A stretch of 25,895 bases of DNA from a virus. A program made the position numbers and the translations under genes. The notes beneath the pieces were generated by a model. The model was not told the origin of the DNA. It saw nothing but the letters and a program-made list of their open reading frames with translations, and ran no database searches. Within the stretch, counting starts at the first letter, position 1, and every line of letters begins with the position of its first letter. The stretch covers positions 1 to 25,895 of IMG/VR virus record IMGVR_UViG_3300028298_000030, one strand, 5' to 3'. Shown piece by piece: positions 15,017 through 22,295 of this stretch.

Positions 15017-15132
15017 TTCTTTTTCACCCGTCTTTCGGTATCCCAATAAGGAGAATGACATTTCGGACAAATTTTTGGGTGTTTGTCTCCGCGCTGTGCC
15101 CACTCGTGCTTGCATCTGTTGCATTTGTGTAA
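15013..15132 (-). CDS. Zinc-ribbon microprotein frame without a standard start codon
   Basis: The frame just after the fibre's two stops (TAA-TAA) reads LHKCNRCKHEWAQRGDKHPK, then ICPKCHSPYWDTERRVKKK and a TGA. The TGA overlaps the HNH start as ATGA. The CxxC...CPKCxSPYWD pattern is that of a widespread small archaeal/bacterial zinc-ribbon family. In that family the usual start is M-[HFY]-K-C directly before the first Cys. Here a TTA stands where ATG is expected, and no ATG, GTG or TTG occurs between the stop and the first Cys. Either it is a decayed gene, or its start was overwritten when the end of the fibre changed. The preserved Cys residues and the coupled overlap argue for recent function. 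Confidence 0.5.
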   Translation of the reverse strand, partial: LHKCNRCKHEWAQRGDKHPKICPKCHSPYWDTERRVKKK

Positions 15133-15135
15133 TTA

Positions 15136-16842
15136 TTATCGGTATTCGAGCCGCGAGCCAACATACCGATAGACACATGACGCCGCACTATCCAGATCCC
15201 AAGCGAAAGCGCCCGCATTACCCGCACTACGCCAATCGCCGCCCAGCAGGGCCGAGCGATTTCCGGTTGCCTGATAATAATAATCACAGAGATATTGGCT
15301 GCTGGACCCTCCTACGGTCAATGGCACGAAGAGATAATCGAATGTTGAAGAGAAGACAATCGAGACCCCATAGTTATTTGTTGAAGGTAATGTGAATCCA
15401 GTATCCACATAGGGATGTGCGAAGGTATCTTCAACAAAATCATGGTCTGCAATCCAAGGATTCCTATTGGCTTTGATGTTGATGCCGGCAATCCATTTCC
15501 AGATATTTCCCCAGAAATTCTCAATCCCAAAGATGCTGAATGCCTTTGCTGCTTCTCCGGTCTTGTAGTGCGTAACCAAGGGGCATTCTCCGGAGGTGTT
15601 ACCGAGGTCCACCCCGTTGGTGCCGACCCCTGCCGTAAATCCTGTGTTTATGGCGTTGTTGAACGTTGATCCCGCTGTTGCATCGGTGACTACTGTCACT
15701 CCTGCATAGACCGACTGTGAGTTCAGCGTAGCGTTCCGGATAATGAAAAGCAACTGGACGGCACAGACCGAGTTGAAGTCCATGAAGTTCCAGCCGGTCC
15801 CCCGGTTCTTTGCGAGCTGCCGGATGTTCGGCAATGTTGCCGTTGCATTGTTCCAGCCGCTTAACGGCTTTACACCGGCGATTGAGCAGAGGAGATCTCC
15901 GGTCGTTGCGGTGAAATCCAAGCCACCTGCATCGTTCAGAACGTATCCCCCCGTTCCCGGCGTGGTCTTGGCAATGGTGCATGTCACCCCACATGCAGTG
16001 GGCATAATGACGGTGGTTTTCAGCCCGGTAACGCTGGATGTGTAGGTGAGTTTATCTGCCCCCGTTTTTGCCGGCGTCCATACCGTTTCCTGATAATCGG
16101 TTTTCGCACCTGCTGCCACGATCTTGTCAACAACACCTTCGACGGTATCATCATCGAGGATAGCCACGGTGAAGATATAATTCCCACCGAGGGTAATTGT
16201 CAGATTCCCGGACGATGTTGGTTCTGCCGTTACCGTGATTGTATTGACTTCCGTTGCTGTTGCAGTGACGTCGTTTGCCGATCCTTCAAAGGCCGAAACG
16301 TAGATGTAATCCTTTTCGACCGTGTCCACGACGAATGCCGGGTGGACTTTGTAGCCCGTTCGCGCCACCGGGTATATCGTGAACCGATATTTGTTCGAGA
16401 GTGCATCAACCTTGTAGTAAAATTTCGGGATACGGACCATTACCTGCCCGTTCGAACCGGTGTAGGAGAATAATGGATCTCCATAAAAGGCGGTCACCAC
16501 TCCCGCATTGGAGAGGTTGCATCGTCTGATAGCCCCGAATACTGCATGACTCGCCCAGTCCCCGGCAGACATCGTGATGGCCGCACCAAACTGGTTTACC
16601 AGAGTCAAAGTCGGGCTGGTGGAATCTGTCGCCCACTCAACACCGATCGGTAAATCGAGGGGTGAATAGGGCAAGTCCCCCCATTTTAAACCCGGTGTGA
16701 CCGAACTGTCAGCAATTAAGACCTGTCCGTTCGTTCCGACAGGCAATCTTGTAGCTGAATCCGCCCCAACCCCTGCCGGGAGATCTCCTTTTGCATCCCA
16801 GAGAGGATCGGTCGCAAGCGATCGTGACCTGATGTTGGTCAT
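15136..16842 (-). CDS. C-type-lectin-fold fibre / receptor-binding protein, retroelement-type target
   Basis: 568 residues from ATG 16840-16842 (a TTG two codons upstream is possible). The N-terminus has the fibre repeat pattern WDAKGDLPAGVGADSATRLP, VGTNGQVLIADSS. The middle and end match the formylglycine-enzyme-like / C-type-lectin fold seen in Mtd-like fibres: MVRIPKFYYKVDA, YIYVSAFEGSANDV, FWGNIWKWIAGINI, NPWIADHDF and DYLFVPLTVGGSSS. The last 50 residues (LCDYYYQATGNRSALLGGDW, then FAWDLDSAASCVYRYVGSRL) match the variable end of diversity-generating retroelement targets. An extra domain of about 100 residues (about 200-300) interrupts the fold. It probably binds host or surface ligands. 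Its place among head genes suggests a head fibre as an alternative to a tail fibre. Confidence 0.75.
   Translation of the reverse strand: MTNIRSRSLATDPLWDAKGDLPAGVGADSATRLPVGTNGQVLIADSSVTPGLKWGDLPYSPLDLPIGVEWATDSTSPTLTLVNQFGAAITMSAGDWASHAVFGAIRRCNLSNAGVVTAFYGDPLFSYTGSNGQVMVRIPKFYYKVDALSNKYRFTIYPVARTGYKVHPAFVVDTVEKDYIYVSAFEGSANDVTATATEVNTITVTAEPTSSGNLTITLGGNYIFTVAILDDDTVEGVVDKIVAAGAKTDYQETVWTPAKTGADKLTYTSSVTGLKTTVIMPTACGVTCTIAKTTPGTGGYVLNDAGGLDFTATTGDLLCSIAGVKPLSGWNNATATLPNIRQLAKNRGTGWNFMDFNSVCAVQLLFIIRNATLNSQSVYAGVTVVTDATAGSTFNNAINTGFTAGVGTNGVDLGNTSGECPLVTHYKTGEAAKAFSIFGIENFWGNIWKWIAGINIKANRNPWIADHDFVEDTFAHPYVDTGFTLPSTNNYGVSIVFSSTFDYLFVPLTVGGSSSQYLCDYYYQATGNRSALLGGDWRSAGNAGAFAWDLDSAASCVYRYVGSRLEYR
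15137..15171. repeat. Inverted repeat at the fibre gene 3' end
   Basis: TATCGGTAT (15137-15145) and ATACCGATA (15163-15171) are perfect complements separated by 17 nt, which itself contains GAGCCGCGAGCC. The hairpin covers the last codons and part of the stop codon. A hairpin right after the variable region is needed for target recognition in the Bordetella phage retroelement (established knowledge), where it lies downstream of the gene end. A role here is inference. Confidence 0.4.
15139..15294 (-). other. Variable-region-like 3' end of the fibre gene
   Basis: Of the last 52 codons, about 21 end in T: TAT, GAT, AGT, AAT, CGT, GCT, GGT, TGT and GTT. The gene otherwise favours C or G there in many places. 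Such codons can arise from AAT templates by substitution of the A positions, as in diversity-generating retroelements. Variable positions would be the YYY triplet, GDWRS, FAWDLDS and CVYRYV. No template repeat was found by eye in this window. Confidence 0.5.
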
Positions 16843-16844
16843 GA

Positions 16845-17243
16845 TCAATACCCCAGGTATTTGCAGTCGATTGTTGCTGCCGTTCCCCCGGTTTCACTCA
16901 CGAAGGTCAGACGGATATACCCCACTGCAGTTTCCGGGACGGTGAAGATATACGTGTCGTTTGCCGTGATCGTTGTGTCAAGGTTCGATATATCGAGGTT
17001 TGCCCAGACGGAATTATCCGGGCTACCCTCAACACGAACGACTACGGTTGTGTTGATAGCCGCCACGGTGACAAACATCGAATGGTTAATCCGTTCACTT
17101 GTGGCAAACCCGGTCGTGCTGCCCGGTGCCGTAAGTTGCGTGAAGGTATTCGCAAGCGAGTAACCAGTTGTTGATACCGGTAATCGGTTTGTCACGGACA
17201 CTTCACTCCCATCAGTAGTTACGAGTTTTACTGTTCCTGCCAT
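16845..17243 (-). CDS. Beta-rich structural protein before the fibre gene
   Basis: 132 residues from ATG 17241-17243 with a GAGG ribosome site. It begins MAGTVKLVTTDGSEVSVTNR and is dominated by Thr, Val and Ser with alternating strands (FVTVAAINTTVVVRVEGSPD, YIFTVPETAVGYIRLTFVSE), as in a small jelly-roll or Ig-like module. It ends close to the fibre start. It may be a fibre attachment or collar protein that works with the fibre (inference). No membrane segment or Cys motif is seen. No recognised family. Confidence 0.55.
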   Translation of the reverse strand: MAGTVKLVTTDGSEVSVTNRLPVSTTGYSLANTFTQLTAPGSTTGFATSERINHSMFVTVAAINTTVVVRVEGSPDNSVWANLDISNLDTTITANDTYIFTVPETAVGYIRLTFVSETGGTAATIDCKYLGY

Positions 17244-17364
17244 GTTTTTCCTCAGATCTGAATATCATTAATTTCACCAATTGGTTCCATGATCCTATGC
17301 GCATAGGTTTTTGTTTTTGCATTGGGCATAGCCAATTATAAAGGGGAATGTTAAAAATGATATT
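17244..17364. promoter_or_regulatory. Control region with palindromes and a TATA box
   Basis: This gap lies between divergent genes (plus-strand ATG 17365, minus-strand ATG 17243). It holds ACCAATTGGT (17276-17285), a perfect 14-bp palindrome CCTATGCGCATAGG (17294-17307) followed by a T-rich stretch, and TTATAAAG (17336-17343). The last is about 25 nt before the plus-strand ATG 17365, giving a leaderless transcript. Read on the minus strand, CTTTATAA could drive the fibre genes with a leader of about 70 nt that includes both palindromes. They are candidate operators. Confidence 0.45.
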
Positions 17365-17592
17365 ATGGGCATTGTTTTGGACAGCACCGTTGGGAGCAGC
17401 CCGCTTATAATTGACAGTTCAATCGAGAGCGATTCGACCAGCTTGGAGAGCCCGGTTACCGGCAGTTCCCTGCTCGTGATGACGTTTGATATCGGAGCTG
17501 GTTTTGTTGTCGGAAAAGTTATGACGACCGGGGGCCTGCCCGAACTCCTTGAGGCCCCGGGCGTAACGCTGGATAGCACTATCGACGCTTAA
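17365..17592 (+). CDS. Small acidic/Ser-rich protein on the opposite strand (moron-like)
   Basis: 75 residues on the plus strand, MGIVLDSTVGSSPLIIDSSI and so on, ending EAPGVTLDSTIDA. Codon use is consistent with a real gene (third positions rich in G/C). A TATA box TTATAAAG lies about 25 nt upstream, so it fits a leaderless transcript. It faces the minus-strand beta protein gene: the two stops share the TTAA at 17589-17592. A lone reversed gene with its own promoter inside a late operon is the layout of a 'moron', a gene expressed independently in the infected or lysogenic cell. LDSTI/LDSTV motifs occur at both ends. No recognised family. Confidence 0.55.
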   Translation: MGIVLDSTVGSSPLIIDSSIESDSTSLESPVTGSSLLVMTFDIGAGFVVGKVMTTGGLPELLEAPGVTLDSTIDA

Positions 17593-17882
17593 TAAATCGC
17601 TGTATTTACCTGGAAATACCCTTTTTTGCCGGGCGGTAACGCGATGCCGCTGACTTCTACATACGCCTGCACGACATACTCGCCGATCTGGGTGATTTCG
17701 GTGCCAACGGTGGTGTAGAGGATATCACCGGTGACGACGTCCCAACTGTCCGGCGTCCACACGGCAGCAGTGAGGTCGGGGCGTTTGATTTTGAGCAGCA
17801 CGGAAGTCGCCCCGGTCAATGCCCGGTTGGTTTTGACGGTGATCTGCTGCCCGGGTTTGCCGGCCCAGATGACATCGGACAT
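17589..17882 (-). CDS. Ig-like beta protein of the accessory insert
   Basis: 97 residues, MSDVIWAGKPGQQITVKTNR onward. It has strand pairs typical of a small Ig-like or BppU-N-terminal-like module (ATSVLLKIKRPD, YVVQAYVEVSG). It contains the 'G..~~i.v.t...l.ga.~~.i.ikrP' pattern often seen at the N-terminus of baseplate upper proteins. Its start overlaps the preceding stop by one base (TGATG). The tight coupling with the zinc-finger protein after the portal suggests co-expression. It is probably structural. Function unknown. Confidence 0.5.
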   Translation of the reverse strand: MSDVIWAGKPGQQITVKTNRALTGATSVLLKIKRPDLTAAVWTPDSWDVVTGDILYTTVGTEITQIGEYVVQAYVEVSGIALPPGKKGYFQVNTAIY

Positions 17883-18277
17883 CAGATCATCCCCTTCTTT
17901 TTCATTTTACTGTAATATTTTGAGTCTTCGTCAAGCTGGTCCTTGGCGATCTTGCTGGCGATCGCGGGATTGTCAGTATGCTCCGCCTCGGTTTTGATGC
18001 CCAGGGCCAGCTCTACCGGGTCGTAATCGCTATCCGGGCGGGAGTCTGTGCCTTCCATTACCAGAGTGGCTTTCTGGGCTTGCGTGGTTCTTTCCTTGAA
18101 TTGGATGCCATGATCTCCCAGGAACGAGGAGGTGTGCTTATTCTTACCGTTCCAGATTGTAGACGGAATTTTATCATATGCTTTGCATTGGTGATCGGGC
18201 CCACTAATTAGGTTTGCACATCGGGCACAAACCGGGCTGTAAATTACTTTTTTTAATTCTGAATCATCCAAAATCAT
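17882..18277 (-). CDS. Zinc-finger protein coupled to the portal gene
   Basis: 131 residues, with the start ATG overlapping the portal stop as ATGA. The N-terminal half has CARCANLISGPDHQCKAYDK followed by IPSTIWNGKNKHTSSFLGDH and GIQF, a pattern (C..C ... C.A[FY]...IP..I..G...H.....D.GI.F) that recurs in small proteins next to portal genes in tailed viruses. The C-terminal half is a charged helical tail (IASKIAKDQLDEDSKYYSKM, then KKKG). It may be a portal or maturation accessory protein. The Cys/His residues suggest zinc or iron-sulfur binding. No exact function. Confidence 0.6.
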   Translation of the reverse strand: MILDDSELKKVIYSPVCARCANLISGPDHQCKAYDKIPSTIWNGKNKHTSSFLGDHGIQFKERTTQAQKATLVMEGTDSRPDSDYDPVELALGIKTEAEHTDNPAIASKIAKDQLDEDSKYYSKMKKKGMI

Positions 18278-20538
18278 AATTCCTCCCTATGATATAAAAT
18301 TCCGGTTTCCTGCGCTACACGAGACCAGATTTCGTGCCAATGGTTAAGACTGGCCTCTTCCGGTGTTATTTTTCCATTAAAGATTTTATCCCAGTTCTCG
18401 CCTTCTACTTCTTTCATCTTATTATTTATGATAGGAAGTATTGTCTCCTGATCTATCCATCCATTTCCCCGATCTAGAATATGCAAATATTTTGAGCTCA
18501 CGCAACGTATTTGGGCAAGATCTATTTTCATAGCCATGAAATAATCTGCCGGCGAGAATGATCCGCCGGAGGGGTGGTTGTGTGTAAAATATCCATCTTT
18601 CAATGATTTAATTTCATCTTCGGTAAATTCAATGGAATCGATATTTCCCCCCTTTATAAGGATCGTTTCCCCATCTTTATCAAAAACCTTTGCACTTTCA
18701 GTTTTATTATTTTTTATATATGGTTCATAAGTTTTGAATCGTGCCGTTACTTTATCTGGTGTCGGAATTTCGGGTTTTACCGGGGTTTTCCCCGCATCAC
18801 CTGCCGGTTTGCTCTCTTCCTGCTTCCCGCTCTGTTCTCCCGGCTTATCCCCGAATTGTCCGTCATCAGCTCTCGGGTGCTCACTCTCCTTGAAGTCAGC
18901 CTTGCCAAACGGGTTCTTCTTCTGCCCGTCGTCCTCCGGCTCCCCGGAATCGCTGCGGGCCTGCCCGGAGTATCCCTCGGAGTGCGGTTTGCCACCCTGG
19001 TCGGGCTGGTTGCCAGTGTTACCTGCATCTCCCGCGAGCTCCTGCGTGATATCAGCCTGCTTGAGGTTCTGTAAGGCTGTCTCCATGCTCTGGTTATCCT
19101 GTTGCGAGACCCGGTCAACGGCTTCGGTGACAGCCTTGATGTGATCTTCATCCACCTTGGCCATCCGCATAGCCTCTTCCAGCGGGACTCCTGCGTTAAT
19201 CCATTTCGAGACCACATCGGCCCGGCCCTGCTCAACCTGGATCTCCTTGAGCAGGTCGTCGAGCTCGACGATGGGTTTGAACCGGAACTCCCAGTCGGCC
19301 TGGTAGCCATCGAGCTCCGGGAGGATCTCGGTATTGATGACAGTCTCAAGATGCCTGAGAATCGGGGCCAGCATCTTGCTCTTGGTGATGTTCTGATTGA
19401 TGTATGCCGTGGCGCGGTTGGCGTCCCCGGAAGTGAACTCCGACTCGCTGAAACCGAACATGGCCCAGATGATAGAGGAGATGAACTTCTGCCCCTCCAG
19501 CCACTGCATGTGCATGAGCTCGGGGAATACGGTACTGATCTCTTCCTGTCCGAGCAGGTGGAGGATGTTACCGAAATTCTCGGGGCCTTTGTTCTCCAGC
19601 TCGACCTCCATATTGCGCTCTTCGAGCTGCTCGATGCTGGATAAATCGGGATGCTTCCAGACGAGCGAGGGGCCGATGCCGTTAGCAAAGGTCATTCCTG
19701 CGGCCTTGGTGCTGTCGATCATGTATTCGAGCTGCCATTTGAGCTGCTGGATGAAGTCCGTGCCGTAGATGCTGTCCGCACGCTTATACATCATGATCAT
19801 GCACACGTCTGTCGGTGCAAAGGGGATGTAGACGCCGGGCCGGCTGTGCTGCCAGTATCGCTTCACGTACCCATGCGACCAGGGGCCGAAGTAGTTGAGG
19901 CCGTATTGCCCCATGACATTGCCGAACTGGTTGTCCACCTCGATCCAGAACTCGGGGCCGCTGTATGCCTTGAGCTCCAGCAGATTGCCCGCGATGCTCC
20001 GGACCTTGACCCATGCGGCCTGATCGTATCGGAGGATATCGGGAATGGTCTGCTTGATGAGCGTCTGGAAGGTATCCTGTGGGTTGGGCCGCTTAAGGAA
20101 TTTCTCGGCGAATTCTACCGGCACCTTGTTGTTATTGGTGACTTCCCACTCAGCGGTCTCGATGGTGTCCATGATGCGCTTCTCGCAGACTGCGTAAATG
20201 GCGTTCCGGGCGAGCCGGTCGTTATCGGATTTCCAGAAATTTGCACGGGGAATGCCGAAGATATTGAGATACGAGTTGACGCTGTAGATGGCCCGTCGCA
20301 TGGGGTCGTTATTGAGCTGCCTGGCCCGGTATTCGAGCGCCTCGACCTCGTCCTGTTCGGTCATGTAGTATCGCTTGGAGCTCTGCGATACCATGTTGGT
20401 GGCTTTCTGCAGGGTGCGGGTCCGCATGGCCAGCCGTTCCGATGTGACCAGTTCTTCATAGGAGGGGGCTCGCAAGACCCGGAGAGCGGAACGGTACCCG
20501 ACCGTGGCGGCTTTTGTTATTTTGTGGAGTAGACTCAT
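18274..20538 (-). CDS. Portal protein with C-terminal JAMM/MPN-like domain
   Basis: 754 residues. The first ~490 are a portal protein: wing and stem regions (RRAIYSVNSYLNIFGIPRAN, MMYKRADSIYGTDFIQQLKW), the typical FGFSESEFTSGDANRATAYI segment and TEILPELDGY. Residues about 500-596 are a Pro/Glu/Gly/Lys-rich linker. Residues about 597-754 read as a JAMM/MPN metalloprotease: SAKVFDKDGETILIKGGNI, then the motif THNHPSGGSFSPAD, giving His653, His655, Ser662 and Asp665 (H-x-H-x6-S-x2-D, one residue shorter than the usual x7). The DNA of the domain (about 18.28-18.73 kb) is visibly more A/T-rich than the portal body. The portal forms the dodecameric genome gate; a protease fused to it is unusual. 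Confidence 0.85.
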   Translation of the reverse strand: MSLLHKITKAATVGYRSALRVLRAPSYEELVTSERLAMRTRTLQKATNMVSQSSKRYYMTEQDEVEALEYRARQLNNDPMRRAIYSVNSYLNIFGIPRANFWKSDNDRLARNAIYAVCEKRIMDTIETAEWEVTNNNKVPVEFAEKFLKRPNPQDTFQTLIKQTIPDILRYDQAAWVKVRSIAGNLLELKAYSGPEFWIEVDNQFGNVMGQYGLNYFGPWSHGYVKRYWQHSRPGVYIPFAPTDVCMIMMYKRADSIYGTDFIQQLKWQLEYMIDSTKAAGMTFANGIGPSLVWKHPDLSSIEQLEERNMEVELENKGPENFGNILHLLGQEEISTVFPELMHMQWLEGQKFISSIIWAMFGFSESEFTSGDANRATAYINQNITKSKMLAPILRHLETVINTEILPELDGYQADWEFRFKPIVELDDLLKEIQVEQGRADVVSKWINAGVPLEEAMRMAKVDEDHIKAVTEAVDRVSQQDNQSMETALQNLKQADITQELAGDAGNTGNQPDQGGKPHSEGYSGQARSDSGEPEDDGQKKNPFGKADFKESEHPRADDGQFGDKPGEQSGKQEESKPAGDAGKTPVKPEIPTPDKVTARFKTYEPYIKNNKTESAKVFDKDGETILIKGGNIDSIEFTEDEIKSLKDGYFTHNHPSGGSFSPADYFMAMKIDLAQIRCVSSKYLHILDRGNGWIDQETILPIINNKMKEVEGENWDKIFNGKITPEEASLNHWHEIWSRVAQETGILYHREEL

Positions 20539-20541
20539 GGA

Positions 20542-22077
20542 TCACCTGTATTCATTCTTCCAGATCGGCTTGCTGCCGGGCTCTGTCTCGGTGGTATACT
20601 TCCCGGAACCCGGCAAGGCGGTCTGCTTTGAGGCCCCGCCTGCACTCTCCGAGACATAGATCGCGAAGTCAAAGGCGTCGAACTGGTCGTCGTAGGCACC
20701 ATCCGGCATGATGCAGAGTTCCGAGACGAAATCCGCCATGCCCTTTTTAACCCAGACTTTTCCATTCTGCACCAACCCGGACCGGCCATACGCGCGGCTG
20801 ACCTTGTCTTTCGTTGTTTTTACCTCTTTGACCCTAATAAAGGGGAATGTCTTCCGGATGCGCTGCACGAACTCCTTCTGGAATGCCACATCCTCGATGC
20901 CCATGATGTGTGGGTGCCACTGCTGGTACTTAGCGTTTACGATGGAGGCGCGACCTTCGTAGGTGAGCCGGGCCTTGTAGATATCGAGCACGTAGATCTC
21001 CTTTGCGATCTTTTCAAGGCCGATGATGCAGACCGCGAAGTAATCGCTCTGGTCGCCTTCCCCGATGCTGGGATCGACTCCACCGTAAGGTATGAGCCTC
21101 GATGCATCAATTTCAACACCATCGCTGCGAACAATCCAGAGTTTGCCATCTACCCGGGTCTCGGTGGTGTACCAGCGGAACCAGTCGTACTCGAAGATAT
21201 TGCCCTTTTTCATGAGCTCGGCATCGTTCTGGTACTGGAGATTGAAGATGACCGCACCGAGATTCTCCCGGATGGTGAGGAGGCCTTCGGTGAGCTTGCC
21301 GGTCGCGGGATCGAGCCGGTCGTGCAGGGGCATGTAGGTTTCCCAGATGCTGCACTCATCACCGTTGTCATCTCTCCGGATCCCCTGCTGGATCTGGGTG
21401 TCGTATCCGAGCTCATCGATCATGGTCTGGTACAGGTCCATGAAGTGGTACCGGGTGCCGATGATGTGGAGCTCGCCGCCCGGGATCAGGGTGGGAAGGA
21501 GGGTCTGCCGGAACCACTCCAGCATCCGGTCGCGGCTGCCTTCAGTGCGGGCGTTCTCGAAGTTGATCAAGTCGTCGCAGATGATGATGTCGTAGTGCCC
21601 GGACGTGACGGCACCGGAGTAAGCGCCGTGTGCGGTGATGGTGGCTTCGGTGAGGATCTTGCTCCTGCCTTTGAGAACGACCTGGTGGTCAGTCCATCTT
21701 TCCCCGGAGAGCGGGCCAAAATGCTTTCTTATGAGTGGGTGGTGGTGCAGGGCGGTCTTGATGGTGCCAAGGAACCGGACAGCATGATCGTCCGTATCGC
21801 TCACGATGAGGATCCTGATGTTGGGGTCCTGCAGGGCCCGCCACGCAGCATACCCGACCGTGACAACCCGACTCTTGCCGCATCCCCGGGGAGCGAGATC
21901 AAGGGAGATAGAGGTGTTCTCTATGTGGTGCAGGAGTCTCTCGTGGTGGGGCTCGATGACATAGGAGAAGACCTTTTTGATGAAGTACCGGCAGGATTGT
22001 AACAGGAACTCTTTTTCATGCGCTGCTGCTACGGTTGCCGGGTCAAAATGGGTGGGTGATTTGGTGACAGCATGCAT
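20542..22077 (-). CDS. Terminase large subunit
   Basis: 511 residues. ATPase domain: Walker A APRGCGKS at 62-69, Walker B IIICDD at about 164-169, and motif III-like GTRYHFMD near 207. Nuclease domain (RNase H-like): GGVDPS with Asp335, GIEDVAFQ with Glu395, and DDQFDAFDF with Asp463/464/467. This is the packaging motor that cuts concatemer DNA and pumps it into the procapsid through the portal. It comes after the small subunit and a zinc ribbon, and ends 3 nt before the portal ATG (GGTGATC ribosome site). No intein or frame break is seen. Length is normal. Confidence 0.92.
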   Translation of the reverse strand: MHAVTKSPTHFDPATVAAAHEKEFLLQSCRYFIKKVFSYVIEPHHERLLHHIENTSISLDLAPRGCGKSRVVTVGYAAWRALQDPNIRILIVSDTDDHAVRFLGTIKTALHHHPLIRKHFGPLSGERWTDHQVVLKGRSKILTEATITAHGAYSGAVTSGHYDIIICDDLINFENARTEGSRDRMLEWFRQTLLPTLIPGGELHIIGTRYHFMDLYQTMIDELGYDTQIQQGIRRDDNGDECSIWETYMPLHDRLDPATGKLTEGLLTIRENLGAVIFNLQYQNDAELMKKGNIFEYDWFRWYTTETRVDGKLWIVRSDGVEIDASRLIPYGGVDPSIGEGDQSDYFAVCIIGLEKIAKEIYVLDIYKARLTYEGRASIVNAKYQQWHPHIMGIEDVAFQKEFVQRIRKTFPFIRVKEVKTTKDKVSRAYGRSGLVQNGKVWVKKGMADFVSELCIMPDGAYDDQFDAFDFAIYVSESAGGASKQTALPGSGKYTTETEPGSKPIWKNEYR

Positions 22078-22295
22078 CAGCCCTCAGATTCTTTGGATTG
22101 TGCACCTATCACCGGGAATTTGCCCTGGACAAGACACTGTGGACATTCTGCAGTAATCTCTGCCTTCCGGATCGCCTGCCGCATTATACTCTCCGTCAGT
22201 GGCCGTTCCCGCCCGGTATATGGGGTGCGGTAGTTGGTGATGGTAGAGACTTTACCGCATCCCTGACATTTAATGATGAGTGAATATGCGATCAT
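22077..22295 (-). CDS. Zinc-ribbon protein between the terminase genes
   Basis: 72 residues starting MIAYSLIIKCQGCGKVSTIT. Two CxxC pairs (CQGC at about 10-13 and CPQC at about 51-54) are separated by a helix with GRERPLTESIMRQAIRKAEI, typical of a zinc ribbon with an insert. Start and stop overlap both terminase genes (ATGA and TGATG), so it is translationally coupled to packaging. Roles as a packaging cofactor or transcription factor are both possible. No family name is assigned. Confidence 0.65.
   Translation of the reverse strand: MIAYSLIIKCQGCGKVSTITNYRTPYTGRERPLTESIMRQAIRKAEITAECPQCLVQGKFPVIGAQSKESEG

Noticed and set aside
15013-15178. N-terminal extension of the HNH protein from 15178
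   Set aside because: The extension is an out-of-frame reading of the zinc ribbon and the fibre end; ATG 15016 has a GGTGA site and the ATGA overlap.
17294-17316. CCTATGCGCATAGG plus T-rich stretch as an intrinsic terminator
   Set aside because: On the plus strand no gene ends upstream of it, and the stem has only 5 pairs. It is listed as a possible operator instead.
17295-17579. Minus-strand frame of 94 residues between the beta proteins
   Set aside because: It overlaps the plus-strand gene, which has better codon bias and a well-spaced TATA box; the minus-strand product is compositionally odd.
20908-22002. 364-residue plus-strand frame opposite the large terminase (and a similar one at 19651-20532)
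   Set aside because: Both are long antisense shadows of G/C-rich coding DNA; the minus-strand proteins have clear terminase and portal motifs.
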